DNA of 64,000 nucleotides from CALKXV01 sp964632495 (GCA_964632495.1 CAZWDS010000006.1:12541-76540), one strand, 5' to 3'; shown: positions 1 to 9,215, numbered from the stretch's first letter. Made by a program: numbers and translations. The notes: a model not told the origin generated them from the letters alone.

Positions 1-469
1 ACGAGGCCAAAGTGCCCTCGACAATGGCCTCCAGCCCGCCGTCTTCAACAGCCGCGATCCGGCCATCCCACATATCACGAAACGGCGGCGGTGCGTCGGC
101 GCGACCATCCGCGCAAACAACGCGACTGATCCGGTCGCCGTGATCCAAGGCAAGGCCAAGCCCGGTCATACCGCCCATGGACAAGCCCATGAAAGCGGCG
201 GTATCGATGGCTTTTGCATCCATCAGAGCAACCACATCACCGACCAGATCGTCCAAGCTGTAAGGGCCCTCGGGCGTATCGCTGCCGCCGTGCCCCCGCG
301 TGTCATAGCGCAACACACGATAGCGCGCCGTCAAAGTCTCGATCTGAGGATCCCACATCGACAGATTCGCCCCAAGCGAGTTCGACAACACAATCCAAGG
401 CTTGCCATCATCGCCATCGACTTGGGTATTCAGCGTCACACCCGACGCCAGCGTCACTGGCCCGCTCAT
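1..469 (-). CDS. Alpha/beta hydrolase, 3-oxoadipate enol-lactonase-like (partial)
   Basis: The first 156 residues are visible; the 3' end lies beyond the window edge. The protein shows the oxyanion region 'VLSNSLGANLSMW', an 'RYDTRGHGGSD' turn and the nucleophile elbow GLSMGG, as in PcaD-type enol-lactone hydrolases of the beta-ketoadipate pathway. The ATG at 467-469 overlaps the TGA of the upstream flavin monooxygenase (ATGA), so the two are translationally coupled. In this aromatic-degradation setting it probably hydrolyses a lactone, enol-ester or formyl-amide ring-cleavage intermediate. A NicD-like deformylase is an alternative because the fold is shared. The fold is secure; the substrate is not. 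Confidence 0.8.
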   Translation of the reverse strand, partial: MSGPVTLASGVTLNTQVDGDDGKPWIVLSNSLGANLSMWDPQIETLTARYRVLRYDTRGHGGSDTPEGPYSLDDLVGDVVALMDAKAIDTAAFMGLSMGGMTGLGLALDHGDRISRVVCADGRADAPPPFRDMWDGRIAAVEDGGLEAIVEGTLAS

Positions 470-1572
470 TGTGCGGCCCTTGTTTCTGCGGCAATCGCAG
501 CGTTGACGGCAGGCTTCACTTTCTCGGCTGTCAGCACCATCGAGCGGCGTGCCAATTCCGGGTCTGCCCAGTCTTTACCCGCGCAAAGCAAGGTGCCAAA
601 GTCGCCTGTCACCTCGCGGAAGGCCAGCAATTCATCGGCCACTTTGTCTGGCGTGCCCCAGATGATCAGCTTTTCAAGAACGTTTTCCAACGTCACTTCC
701 TCATCGGGTTGATCGCGATGCTCTTTGAACAGATTGGCCCGCCCGTGCTTCACAAGTTTGGTAAACAACTGCTTGTAATAAAAGACATAAGGGCTGTCTG
801 GATCCGTCGCATAGCGTCGCGCCGTGTCCAAATCGTCCGCCACAAAGACCGACTTGGCCACACGCCAGTTCGCCGGGTCCGCCACGCGCCCTGCGCGTTC
901 ACACCCTTCGACATACTTCGGCCAATGGGACGCGACCCACTGCGGCATCAAGAAGTTCGCACTGATCGGATCCCAGCCCCGCGCCGCCGCTTCGGTTACG
1001 CCCTTTGAGAACGGCGCGACCGCCGTCACCACAATCGGTGGATGCGGCCGTTGCAGGGGCTTTGGCATGATGCCCTGCCCGATGTCTGTCATCGCGGTCT
1101 TTTCCGTGGTGATGTTCCAGTACTCACCTTTGATGTTGTAAGGGGCTTCGCTTTCCCAAATCTTCAAGACCGTGTTGATGCACTCCAGGAACATCGCAGG
1201 CCGGTCCTTTTCAAGGCTATCGAACACCTCGGCATCAGACGCCAACCCACCCGGAGAGATCCCGAAGTTGAACTTGCCGTCCAGCATGTGATCCAGCATC
1301 GCAACCTGTGCGGCCACGTTCGCCGGATGCGCGTTCGGCAAGTTCACCGTTCCCGTTCCCAAACGCATGTTCTTCACGGCCGAGGCCAACGAGGCCAGGA
1401 ACATCGTGCAAGACGTGATTTGCTCGGCCTTGTCCGTGACATGCTCGCCCACATAGGCTTCCACAAAGCCCAATTCGTCGGCCAGCAAAAATGCTTCGCG
1501 ATCCTCGGCCAAGGATTTCCGCCAATCTTTGTCCAGCGGGTGAATTGGCATGGTGAAAAAGCCAAGTTCCAT
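466..1572 (-). CDS. LLM-class flavin-dependent oxidoreductase (luciferase-like monooxygenase)
   Basis: The 368-residue protein has the bacterial luciferase fold: N-terminal 'MELGFFTMPIHP', 'GFVEAYVGEHV', 'RLGTGTVNLPNAHP' (F420/FMN pocket strand) and 'FGISPGG'. Family members use reduced FMN from a separate reductase to oxygenate a substrate. The start has a good Shine-Dalgarno (GGGAGAG) six or so bases upstream. It lies 107 bases downstream of dctM on the same strand and overlaps the alpha/beta hydrolase by four bases, so it belongs to the dctQ-dctM transcript. The nitroreductase-family protein at 12304 could supply reduced flavin, which is inference. Confidence 0.88.
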   Translation of the reverse strand: MELGFFTMPIHPLDKDWRKSLAEDREAFLLADELGFVEAYVGEHVTDKAEQITSCTMFLASLASAVKNMRLGTGTVNLPNAHPANVAAQVAMLDHMLDGKFNFGISPGGLASDAEVFDSLEKDRPAMFLECINTVLKIWESEAPYNIKGEYWNITTEKTAMTDIGQGIMPKPLQRPHPPIVVTAVAPFSKGVTEAAARGWDPISANFLMPQWVASHWPKYVEGCERAGRVADPANWRVAKSVFVADDLDTARRYATDPDSPYVFYYKQLFTKLVKHGRANLFKEHRDQPDEEVTLENVLEKLIIWGTPDKVADELLAFREVTGDFGTLLCAGKDWADPELARRSMVLTAEKVKPAVNAAIAAETRAAQ

Positions 1573-1679
1573 AGATCTCTCCCTTGTTTGCGTTCAACTT
1601 AGTGCGCTGAGGGTTTTCGCCAAAATAATAAAGGATCGTGGGATGCATTACGAAACTTGATAGCTCGACAAGATCGGCT

Positions 1680-2996
1680 TCAAAGCATGTAGTTCGGCAA
1701 CCAACTGGCCAGTCCGGGCACGAACAAGACGATCAGGGCTGCCAACAGGATCAAAAGGAAATACGGGGTCGAACCTTTGAAGATCTTGCCCAGTGTCGCT
1801 GTTGGATCTGTGACCGCTCCGCGCACGGTATAGACCAGCAAACCAAAGGGCGGCGTCAGCAACCCCGCTTCGATGGTTAGAATGCCAAAGATCGCAAAGG
1901 CCAAAGGATCAACACCCAAAGTCAAGGCAATCGGCACAAAGATTGGCACCGTCAAAAGGATAATCGACACGCTGTCGATCAGCATCCCCAAAACGATCCA
2001 GACCAGCATCATCAGGGCGATCAGCATCCAAGGCTCAAACCCTGCCCCAAGGAACAGGCCCTGAATAAAGCTGACGGCCCCACCCAAAGCCAATAGTCGT
2101 GAATACATTTGTGCCGTGATCAGCAAGAACATGATGGGCGCAGTCGTGCGGCCCGCCTGATAAATCGCAGCCACAATGTCTTTCATCGTCATGCCCTTGG
2201 CCAAGCCAATCAGCAAAGCGCCGATTGCGCCAAAGCCAGCGGCTTCGGTCGGGGTGAAAAGCCCCGTCCAGATGCCGCCAATGACCAACATGATCAGAAA
2301 CAGAATGCCGATGCCGCCGATCAACTCCGAGCGCAATTCGCTCCGCGTTAGCGGAACAAGCGGTTCGGTGAAGGCCGGTGCAATCTCAGGCTTCAGCGTG
2401 GCGGCAATGACCACATAGCCCGAGAACAACAGCGCCAACATGATCCCCGGCACGACGCCCGCAATGAACAAGGCCCCGACGCTCATTTCGGTCAGAATAG
2501 CCCAGACGATCAGCAGAACGGACGGCGGGATCAGCATCCCCAAACAGGCCGAGCCTGCAACAGCCCCCAAAGCGAAGGTCTGTTTGTACCCAACTCGTTT
2601 CATCTCGGGGTATGCGATCCGCGAAAAGGCGGCAGCGGCCGCAATCGACACGCCAGTTACTGCAGCAAACACCGTGTTCCCTGCGATCGTGGCAATGGCC
2701 AAACGGCCCGGAATACGCTTAAGCGAGCGGTCGCAAATCCGGTATAAGTCAGACGCCGCGCCCGATCTTGAAATGAAATCGCCCATCAGAACGAACAACG
2801 GTATCACCGCAAACACGTCCTTCCTGACCGCCTCGTAGGCCGTGTTGCCAAGGATCGAAACCGCCGCTTCAAAACTGCCCAGCATCAGCCAGACGCCAAG
2901 CCCGGAGCATACTGCCAACGCCACGCCAATGTGAGTGCCCAACAGGATCAACAGGATCAAAAGACCCAGCATCCAAAGGACGATATCTCCTCCCAT
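1680..2996 (-). CDS. dctM: TRAP transporter large permease DctM
   Basis: The 438-residue integral membrane protein has about twelve hydrophobic segments and typical DctM landmarks: 'VFAVIPLFVLMGDFISRSG', 'AVAGSACLGMLIPPS' and 'IEAGLLTPPFGL'. It is the transport channel of a Na+-driven TRAP uptake system. It sits nine bases after the stop of the DctQ gene and is preceded by a GGAGG-like ribosome site. The matching binding protein is divergently transcribed at 3751. A second, paralogous DctPQM system lies at 13443-16421. The substrate cannot be read from sequence but is presumably an organic acid handled by the surrounding catabolic genes. Confidence 0.95.
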   Translation of the reverse strand: MGGDIVLWMLGLLILLILLGTHIGVALAVCSGLGVWLMLGSFEAAVSILGNTAYEAVRKDVFAVIPLFVLMGDFISRSGAASDLYRICDRSLKRIPGRLAIATIAGNTVFAAVTGVSIAAAAAFSRIAYPEMKRVGYKQTFALGAVAGSACLGMLIPPSVLLIVWAILTEMSVGALFIAGVVPGIMLALLFSGYVVIAATLKPEIAPAFTEPLVPLTRSELRSELIGGIGILFLIMLVIGGIWTGLFTPTEAAGFGAIGALLIGLAKGMTMKDIVAAIYQAGRTTAPIMFLLITAQMYSRLLALGGAVSFIQGLFLGAGFEPWMLIALMMLVWIVLGMLIDSVSIILLTVPIFVPIALTLGVDPLAFAIFGILTIEAGLLTPPFGLLVYTVRGAVTDPTATLGKIFKGSTPYFLLILLAALIVLFVPGLASWLPNYML

Positions 2997-3005
2997 GGTC
3001 CCGCC

Positions 3006-3515
3006 CTACCCCGCGTTTTCCACAGTGCCGGGTGCTGCCAAATCGCTGATCAACTGGCCGCGCCAATCCATCACGATCATCGACAGATAGGCCCAGAAAC
3101 CGAAGAATGACATCACCAGAACCGTACCCCGCACCGGCCAGGTTGGAACCCGCAATGCGCCTTCGCCCTCGTATTCTCCAATCCGGTAGGCGTCGACAAA
3201 GGACGGCCAAGTGCTCCAGATCAAACCGATGAAAAGGACCAACCCCAAAAGTGCGCCAAACGTGCGGAACAGGCGGCGCAGAAATAACGGCACGGCATCC
3301 GCGAAAATCGACGTTCGCAACATCGAACCCGAGTAGATCGCAAGCGGCAGTTGCAGGAATGTAATCGCCACGACGGAATTCTGAATGATCTCTTTCGTCC
3401 CCGGGATCGGGCGCGACAACAACGAACGCCCCATAACATCACCGAAGATCAAAAATGCCAAAGCCAGCGTCCAAAACGCCGAAAACAGATGGATTGCGCG
3501 CGTAACTTTTATCAC
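3006..3515 (-). CDS. dctQ: TRAP transporter small permease DctQ
   Basis: The 169-residue protein has four predicted membrane segments and the DctQ pattern 'FGDVMGRSLLSRPIPGTKE' followed by 'FLQLPLAIYSG'. It pairs with DctM to form the membrane part of the TRAP carrier. The start is GTG at 3513-3515, supported by a GGGAGGG ribosome site about ten bases upstream. It heads the leftward operon dctQ-dctM-LLM-hydrolase. Its promoter region is shared with the divergent dctP gene and carries two copies of the ATTTAT-N6-ATAAAT motif. Confidence 0.92.
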   Translation of the reverse strand: MIKVTRAIHLFSAFWTLALAFLIFGDVMGRSLLSRPIPGTKEIIQNSVVAITFLQLPLAIYSGSMLRTSIFADAVPLFLRRLFRTFGALLGLVLFIGLIWSTWPSFVDAYRIGEYEGEGALRVPTWPVRGTVLVMSFFGFWAYLSMIVMDWRGQLISDLAAPGTVENAG

Positions 3516-3591
3516 CGCGTTCCAGCCCTCCCCGCCCGAATTCGCGTTTATCCCGCGACGGTAGCGAACCGTTCTCGCCGGTCAAGATGAA

Positions 3592-3609
3592 AGTTAGCAA
3601 GTGATAAAT
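3592..3609. promoter_or_regulatory. Candidate operator, motif 1 copy A
   Basis: This 18-base site reads AGTTAG-CAAGTG-ATAAAT, a degenerate copy of the palindrome ATTTAT-N6-ATAAAT found intact at 8574 and 10481. It lies 77 bases upstream of dctQ, in the divergent dctQ/dctP region, and 77 bases from copy B. The regulator is unknown. Confidence 0.45.
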
Positions 3610-3668
3610 AAGCGCCAGTCGTCCCTATCCCGTGCTTGACCATCGCCCCCTTTTCGTGCCGAATTGCA

Positions 3669-3686
3669 ATTTAGCGGTCGATAAAT
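3669..3686. promoter_or_regulatory. Candidate operator, motif 1 copy B
   Basis: This site reads ATTTAG-CGGTCG-ATAAAT, matching the palindrome at 11 of 12 arm positions. It lies 65 bases upstream of the divergent dctP start. Copies A and B are spaced 77 bases apart, about seven helical turns, which would allow cooperative binding or looping. Confidence 0.55.
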
Positions 3687-3750
3687 AACCGCAGCGAGGG
3701 CGACAACTTGGGCGACAGACCCACGTGTCGACATCTTAGGGAGGATCAAA

Positions 3751-4812
3751 GTGACACTACTAAAAACAGCATTGGTGACATCCGTTGCCGCAATAACCGC
3801 CAGCACGGCGTTCGCCGACAGCTTCACATTCCGGATCGGTTCGGGCCATCCGAACGGACCCGCAGCATATGTTTCGGACATGGCAGATTTCTTTGTACCC
3901 GAGGTCAAGAAACGCGCCGAGGCCGCAGGCCACACGGTGGAGTTTGTCGAAGGCTACGGCGGCGCAATCGCGGGCGTGGCCGAAACTCTGGAAAGCGTTC
4001 AGAACGGCATTCTGGACATCGGCGGCTATTGCATCTGCTTCGAGCCCGCCAAGCTTTTCTTGCACAATTTCCCCTACTACACGCCCTTCGGCCCGCAGGA
4101 TTCCGAAGATGCCATGGCCGCTGTTCGCGCGACCTATGACGCGGTGCCTTGGCTGACCGAACAATTCGAAAGCGAATATGGCCAAGTCCATTTGGGCATC
4201 CACGGCTGGGACAATTACCACCTTGGCATGACCGAACCTTGGGACACCGTGGAGGATCTGAAAGGCATCAAAATCGGCGGCGCAGGTCCGAACCTGCCAT
4301 GGATCGAATTTGCCGGCGCCGTTCCGGTTCAATCGACTTTGCCTGACGGATATCTGTCATTGCAAACAGGTGTTTATAACGGATGGCTCATGCTGCCTTC
4401 GGCCTACTTCGGCTTCAAATTCCACGAGCCAGCGCCCTATTATACCCTTGTTGGCTTCGGGGCCATGGGCGTCAATGCGCTGACCATGAACAAGCGCAAG
4501 TTCGACAGCCTGCCCCCTGACATGCAAGCCATCATCCGCGAGGTTGGCCGCGAATACGAGGCGCAAGCCGGTGCCAAGCTGAACGGGCGTCAGGCCTGGG
4601 GTCTGAACGGGCTGAAAGAGGCTGGTGCCGAGATCAAGGAACTGCCTGCCGACGTACGTGCCGCATGGGCCAACAGCCTGACCAGCTTCCCGAACCAGCA
4701 AGCCAAGGACGCCGACGGACGCGGCATGCCGGGCACTGAAGTGCTGAACGCCTATCTGAAAGCGGTTGCTGACACGGGTTACACGATGCCCGTGGAATAC
4801 GTGATCGAGTAA
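3751..4812 (+). CDS. dctP: TRAP transporter substrate-binding protein DctP
   Basis: The 353-residue protein begins with a cleavable signal peptide (hydrophobic core to about residue 22, AFA-D cleavage) and continues as a DctP fold: 'FFVPEVKKRAEAAG', 'VEGYGGAIAG' and 'LKGIKIGGAGPNLPWIE'. It is periplasmic and delivers the solute to DctQM. The start is GTG with a GGGAGG ribosome site seven bases upstream. It is a paralogue of the binding protein at 13443, sharing the 'FFxPEVxKR' and 'YGGxI' segments. A perfect eight-base-pair terminator hairpin follows the stop. Confidence 0.94.
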   Translation: MTLLKTALVTSVAAITASTAFADSFTFRIGSGHPNGPAAYVSDMADFFVPEVKKRAEAAGHTVEFVEGYGGAIAGVAETLESVQNGILDIGGYCICFEPAKLFLHNFPYYTPFGPQDSEDAMAAVRATYDAVPWLTEQFESEYGQVHLGIHGWDNYHLGMTEPWDTVEDLKGIKIGGAGPNLPWIEFAGAVPVQSTLPDGYLSLQTGVYNGWLMLPSAYFGFKFHEPAPYYTLVGFGAMGVNALTMNKRKFDSLPPDMQAIIREVGREYEAQAGAKLNGRQAWGLNGLKEAGAEIKELPADVRAAWANSLTSFPNQQAKDADGRGMPGTEVLNAYLKAVADTGYTMPVEYVIE

Positions 4813-4820
4813 AGCCTGTT

Positions 4821-4849
4821 AGGGGCGGTTGGTATCAGCCGCCCCTTTC
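4821..4849 (+). terminator. Terminator after dctP
   Basis: AGGGGCGG (4821-4828) pairs perfectly with CCGCCCCT (4839-4846) across a ten-base loop and is followed by a short T run. It lies between two convergent genes and, being nearly symmetrical, could act in both directions; on the reverse strand it would overlap the end of the hydroxylase gene. Confidence 0.7.
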
Positions 4850-7223
4850 ACACCACGCCCAATGCCCGCAAGACCCGTTCCGGCGTCATCGGCATTTGCC
4901 AGATCGTGGCTCCCAATGGCCTAAGCGCATCGTTGACCGCGTTCAGCACCGCACAAGGCGCACCACCGGTTCCAGCTTCGCCCGCCCCCTTCGCCCCAAG
5001 GACACTGGTCTTGGTGGGCGTTTCGATATGTGTGACGTGGATATCCGGCATTTCGGCTGCCATGGGCACCAGATAATCAGCCATGGTGGCGTTCAGCATC
5101 TGGCCGTCATCCGAATAGAGACACTCTTCATAAAGCGCCCCACCGATGCCCTGCACCACACCGCCGCGCAATTGCTCATCCACCAGTAAGGGGTTGATCA
5201 CACGCCCACAATCCTCAACCGCCCAGAAATCCAGCACACGGGTCAAGCCCGTTTCGACATCCACCTCCACATGGGCCGCCATGGCCCCGTTGGTGAACAC
5301 GAAAGGGAATTCGGTGACGCGGTAGTGGCGTGTGGCGATCAGTTCGGGGTTCAGATCAGGTGGCAATTCGTTGCCGCGATAATAAACGGTGCGCGCCAGA
5401 TCGGTCAGGCTGATCCGGTCCACGCCATCCGTATCGGTGACATGACCCGCCCGAATGTCCAGCCCATCCGGCGTAGTCTGAAGGATCGCTGCTGCCACGA
5501 TCAACACTTGTTCCTTCAACGCGACCGAGGCCTGCAACATCGCCTCGCCGCCAATCCCGGCCCCACGCGACGCCCAAGTGCCGCCGCCATAAGGCGTGAC
5601 ATCGGTATCGCCCGTCTTGACCCGCACGCGGTCCATATCCACCCCGAACACATCCGCCGCAATCTGCGCCAGAATGGTGTTCGTGCCTTGGCCCTGTTCG
5701 GTGACCGAGCTTGAGATATGCAGGCTGCCGCCCGCATCCAGCCGCACCGTCGCCCCGTCCTGCGACGCAATCGGAGCACCCCCGATCCCGTAAAACATCG
5801 GCGAGGGATTGGTCACCTCGACCATCGAACAAAAGCCGATCCCGCGATGCACTCCGGTCTTCCGCGCGTTAGCCTGATCCTCGCGCAACCGCCCGTAGTT
5901 CATCACGTCGGTCAGCTTCACCAAGGCCTTGTGATGCGAAAGATCATCCAACTTCATGCCGGTGGTCGACGCCCGGGGATACGTGTCATCCCCCATCAGA
6001 TTGCGCCGCCGCAGCTCCACCGGGTCGTTACCGATCTGATGCGCAGCGTCTTCCAGCAATCCGTCACAAATCGCCATAGCAATCGGATGCCCGACCGCGC
6101 GATACTGGCACATCATGTTTTTATTCTGGAGCACCACGCGCCCCCGCGCGCGGTAATTCTCGATCTCGTAGGGCGCGCCTGTCAGGTTCAAAACCTGGTT
6201 CATTTCGATGGCCGAGGTGCGCGGATACATCGAATAGGGCCCGATGCCCGAGATGCTGTCGAACTCTAACGCTGTGATCTTACCCTCGGGTGTCACCGCC
6301 ATCTTGGCCCGCACGATATGGTCACGTGCGTGGATGTCGGTCAGAAAACTCTCGTTCCGGTCAGCGACGAATTTCACCGGACGTTTCAACAGCTTGGCCA
6401 CCGCGGCAGTGGCAATCTCGTCGCCGTAGGTATGGATCTTGATCCCGAAGGACCCGCCGACATCTTCGGCGACGACCCGCACGTTTTCTTCCGCCAATCC
6501 TAAATGCTTGGCCAGAATAAACTGCATCATATGAGGAGCTTGTCCGGAGTAGTGAACGGTCAGGCGATCCTCAGCCGGATCAAATTCCACCAGCGTTGTA
6601 CGTGCCTCCAATGTGACACCCGTATGACGCCCAAAGCGGAATTCGCGTTCCACCACAGTCACCCCATCACCCGCAAAAGCCATATCGACGTCGCCAACAT
6701 CCACGCTGCGTTCCCAAGCGATGTTGCTGTCAAATTCAGCGTGCATCACCGGCGCATCCGGGGCCAAAGCGGCCTCGGCATCCGTCAAGGCGGGCCGTTC
6801 TGCGTAGTCCACGACGATCCGCTCGACCGCATCTTCGGCCAATGCGCGACTGGTGGCGACAACCATCGCAACAGGTTCGCCTTGCCACCGCGCCACGTCC
6901 ACGGCCAATGGCATCTGCGGCGGGGACCTGAGGCCCGCCAGATGGCTTAGCACCCCGACATAGGGCTCAACATGCGGCACCAGATCAGCGCCAGAATAGG
7001 CCGCCAGAACGCCAGGCATCTGCAAGGCATCGGACAAATCAATCGACGTGATATCCGCATGGGCATAAGGCGAGCGCAGGAACGCGGCATGCACCATCCG
7101 CGGCAATTGCCTGTCATCCACAAACCGCCCGCGCCCCTGCGCCAAACGGCGCGCGTCGGGGCGCGGTACGGATTTTCCGATGTAAGAGTTCGGTTTGTCA
7201 AAGATCGTCAGAGGCCCCGTCAT
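4848..7223 (-). CDS. Molybdenum hydroxylase large subunit, CoxL/XDH family
   Basis: The 791-residue protein is the molybdopterin-cytosine-dinucleotide-binding catalytic subunit of a xanthine dehydrogenase/CO dehydrogenase-type enzyme. Visible landmarks are 'DARRLAQGRGRFVDD' at the N-terminus, the Q-loop 'VGGSFGIK', the Mo-site loop 'CQYRAVGHP' in place of the CO-dehydrogenase VAYRCSFR loop, and the terminal 'GAKGAGEAGTGG' with the catalytic Glu. The absence of CSFR makes a true CO dehydrogenase unlikely; a hydroxylase of a heteroaromatic ring or an aldehyde fits better. The ATG at 7221-7223 overlaps the small-subunit stop (ATGA), which favours it over an upstream start. Gene order is M-S-L, read leftward. 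Confidence 0.93.
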   Translation of the reverse strand: MTGPLTIFDKPNSYIGKSVPRPDARRLAQGRGRFVDDRQLPRMVHAAFLRSPYAHADITSIDLSDALQMPGVLAAYSGADLVPHVEPYVGVLSHLAGLRSPPQMPLAVDVARWQGEPVAMVVATSRALAEDAVERIVVDYAERPALTDAEAALAPDAPVMHAEFDSNIAWERSVDVGDVDMAFAGDGVTVVEREFRFGRHTGVTLEARTTLVEFDPAEDRLTVHYSGQAPHMMQFILAKHLGLAEENVRVVAEDVGGSFGIKIHTYGDEIATAAVAKLLKRPVKFVADRNESFLTDIHARDHIVRAKMAVTPEGKITALEFDSISGIGPYSMYPRTSAIEMNQVLNLTGAPYEIENYRARGRVVLQNKNMMCQYRAVGHPIAMAICDGLLEDAAHQIGNDPVELRRRNLMGDDTYPRASTTGMKLDDLSHHKALVKLTDVMNYGRLREDQANARKTGVHRGIGFCSMVEVTNPSPMFYGIGGAPIASQDGATVRLDAGGSLHISSSVTEQGQGTNTILAQIAADVFGVDMDRVRVKTGDTDVTPYGGGTWASRGAGIGGEAMLQASVALKEQVLIVAAAILQTTPDGLDIRAGHVTDTDGVDRISLTDLARTVYYRGNELPPDLNPELIATRHYRVTEFPFVFTNGAMAAHVEVDVETGLTRVLDFWAVEDCGRVINPLLVDEQLRGGVVQGIGGALYEECLYSDDGQMLNATMADYLVPMAAEMPDIHVTHIETPTKTSVLGAKGAGEAGTGGAPCAVLNAVNDALRPLGATIWQMPMTPERVLRALGVV

Positions 7224-7699
7224 GCCTTGCCCCCCTGCTCGATCACATCGCAGATGGCTGACACGATGGCCTGATAACCAGTGCACCGGCAATAGTTGCC
7301 CGACAGGTGTTCACGGATCGCCACCCGATCTGCCACACCGCCGCCTTCGATATACTCCAAAGCGCTCGCCATCATGCCGGGCGTACAATACCCGCATTGA
7401 AGCGCGTTCCGATCCGCGAAGGCTTCGCGCAAAGCATCACTACGCCCGCTGTCAGCAAAGCCTTCCACCGTCGTCACCGCACCGCCATCGGCTTGCACGG
7501 CAAGCATCAAACAGCCGCGCACCATTTGGCCGTTTACCTCCAACGTGCAGGCACCACAAACACCGTGTTCGCACCCGACATGACTGCCGGTCAGACCCAG
7601 ATCCTCACGCAGAAAATCCACAAGGTTCTTGCGGACGGGAACTGAAACCGTGACCGCCTCGCCATTCACAGTCAGCTTGATGTCAGCCGTTTGGCTCAT
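7220..7699 (-). CDS. Molybdenum hydroxylase (2Fe-2S) small subunit, CoxS family
   Basis: The 159-residue protein carries two [2Fe-2S] clusters: the plant-ferredoxin-type set in 'CEHGVCGACTLEVNG' plus a following Cys, and the C-terminal set in 'QCGYCTPGM' and 'YCRCTGY'. It shuttles electrons from the Mo site to FAD. The chosen start (MSQTADIK) overlaps the stop of the FAD subunit by four bases, in the same ATGA style as its neighbours, so an upstream alternative start is less likely. Confidence 0.94.
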   Translation of the reverse strand: MSQTADIKLTVNGEAVTVSVPVRKNLVDFLREDLGLTGSHVGCEHGVCGACTLEVNGQMVRGCLMLAVQADGGAVTTVEGFADSGRSDALREAFADRNALQCGYCTPGMMASALEYIEGGGVADRVAIREHLSGNYCRCTGYQAIVSAICDVIEQGGKA

Positions 7700-8532
7700 G
7701 CGATCACCTTTGTCCAAGCCCGCCGCAACGCGACGCGTGCGAGGTGCCGCTTGGTCGCTTCATCGGCATGAAGATCACCGCTCATCTGAACCCCATCCAA
7801 AGCCGCAACCGCCCCATCCAAAGCCCCCGCCCCACCATCACCGCCCATCAAAGCCAATTCGATGCCTTCCACCCGCAAAGGCCGATCCGAAATGCCGAAA
7901 AACGCAACGCGAACCGCGCCCAAGTTTTTCGAAGCCGACACCACACAGCCCGCTATGGCATAGTCTCCGTGCCGCCGGGTGATCTCGTAAAACCCGGTTT
8001 TCTGATGGGCAGGTGAACAGGGAAAATGGACACCCGTGATCAACTCATGCTCGTCCCGCGCAGTCTCATAAAGCCCCAGAAAAAAGTCATCCGCCGCGAT
8101 GCGCCGCGTGCCTTTGGCACTTTGCACCGTCACCGCGCCCCCAAGCGCCAATAGAACCGCTGGCAGTTCAGCCGCCGGATCCGCCAAAGCGCAACTGCCG
8201 CCGATGGTGCCACGATTGCGGATCGCAGGATGAGCAATGTGCGGCAGGACGCGACCGAGCAGAGGAACATGGCGCATCACTTCAGGATCGGTTTCCAACG
8301 ATGAATAGCGCGTCATCGCTCCAATCGTCACCCAGCCCTCGTCAACAGAAACGCCAGACAATCCTGCGACGGCATTCAGATCGACCAAGACCTCTGGCCC
8401 GGCAATCCGGAAATTCATCATCGGCATCAGACTTTGACCACCGGCCAGCGGAACCGAATCTTCATGCGCCAAAAGCGCCAAGGCCGCGTCCAACGTTTCG
8501 GGTCGGTGGTATTGAAATTCTGATGATTTCAC
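7696..8532 (-). CDS. Molybdenum hydroxylase FAD-binding subunit, CoxM family
   Basis: The 278-residue protein binds FAD through 'PLAGGQSLMPMMNFR' near residue 30 and 'IRNRGTIGGSCALADPAAE' near residue 105, both diagnostic of the CoxM/XdhB fold. It is the first gene of the M-S-L operon. No XdhC/CoxF-type maturation gene is present in the window, so cofactor insertion must rely on genes elsewhere. Motif 1 copy C lies 42 bases upstream of the start. Confidence 0.93.
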   Translation of the reverse strand: MKSSEFQYHRPETLDAALALLAHEDSVPLAGGQSLMPMMNFRIAGPEVLVDLNAVAGLSGVSVDEGWVTIGAMTRYSSLETDPEVMRHVPLLGRVLPHIAHPAIRNRGTIGGSCALADPAAELPAVLLALGGAVTVQSAKGTRRIAADDFFLGLYETARDEHELITGVHFPCSPAHQKTGFYEITRRHGDYAIAGCVVSASKNLGAVRVAFFGISDRPLRVEGIELALMGGDGGAGALDGAVAALDGVQMSGDLHADEATKRHLARVALRRAWTKVIA

Positions 8533-8573
8533 GAAATCCCCTTCGGCTCCGGCTTGCGCTTGGCCCTTACACT

Positions 8574-8591
8574 ATTTATCGGTCTATAAAT
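8574..8591. promoter_or_regulatory. Candidate operator, motif 1 copy C (perfect palindrome)
   Basis: ATTTAT-CGGTCT-ATAAAT is a perfect inverted repeat with a six-base spacer. It lies in the divergent promoter region between the molybdenum hydroxylase operon and the peroxiredoxin gene, so one bound regulator could control both. Confidence 0.62.
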
Positions 8592-8667
8592 AAAAACAAG
8601 GCACGCAGAACGCTAAGCGTGCAATCACAAAACGTCGGAAAATGCGACTTCTTTGAAAGGACGAACT

Positions 8668-9186
8668 ATGAGCGACAAATTGATGCCCGGCACGCAAGCC
8701 CCTGCACTGGTCTTGCCTTTGGCGGGCGGCGGGACGTACGATCTTTCGGCTGAAAATGCTGGTGCGGCGACCATGGTCATTTTCTACCGAGGCCTGCATT
8801 GCCCGGTCTGCGAAGGATATCTGAGTAAGGTCGTCAACAATGCCGCCGCTTTTGCCGAAGCTGGTATGCCCATCGTTCTGGTGTCTATGGACGGACAGGA
8901 CCGCGCCGAAAAAGCCAAGGCTGATTGGGGCTTGGGCGACCTTCCTGTGGCATACGGATTGACGGAAGAACAAGCCCGCAGTTGGGGATTGTACATCTCG
9001 ACCTCGATCAAAGAAGCCGAAACGCCGGTTTTCTGCGAGCCGGGCACCTTCTGGGTCAAGCCCGACGGGTCGCTTTACCTGATCGACATCGCGTCGATGC
9101 CCTTTGCACGACCTGACGTGGATATCCTGTTGTCGAAAGTCGTGGCCATCGGCAACGGCTATCCCGCTCGTGGCACCACGGCCTGA
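8668..9186 (+). CDS. Peroxiredoxin-like protein (AhpC/TSA thioredoxin fold)
   Basis: The 172-residue protein has a thioredoxin-like fold with a 'YRGLHCPVCEGYL' segment (Cys45 and Cys48), typical of the peroxiredoxin-like family that carries a CPxC motif. It is predicted to reduce peroxides or disulfides in the cytoplasm. The ATG at 8668 is chosen because a GAAAGGA ribosome site lies seven bases upstream; an in-frame TTG at 8653 lies before that site. It is divergent from the hydroxylase operon, where flavin and molybdenum chemistry would generate hydrogen peroxide, so a protective role is plausible. Confidence 0.87.
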   Translation: MSDKLMPGTQAPALVLPLAGGGTYDLSAENAGAATMVIFYRGLHCPVCEGYLSKVVNNAAAFAEAGMPIVLVSMDGQDRAEKAKADWGLGDLPVAYGLTEEQARSWGLYISTSIKEAETPVFCEPGTFWVKPDGSLYLIDIASMPFARPDVDILLSKVVAIGNGYPARGTTA

Positions 9187-9193
9187 AACCTTT

Positions 9194-9215
9194 TGCCCGG
9201 TCGTAAGGCCGGGCA
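9194..9215. terminator. Weak hairpin between convergent genes
   Basis: TGCCCGG (9194-9200) pairs with CCGGGCA (9209-9215) over an eight-base loop. Neither side has a convincing T run, so termination is possible but uncertain. It separates the peroxiredoxin gene from the convergent FAD monooxygenase gene. Confidence 0.4.

Noticed and set aside
4848..8532. True aerobic CO dehydrogenase
   Set aside because: The large subunit lacks the VAYRCSFR active-site loop and reads CQYRAVGHP, so another substrate is expected.
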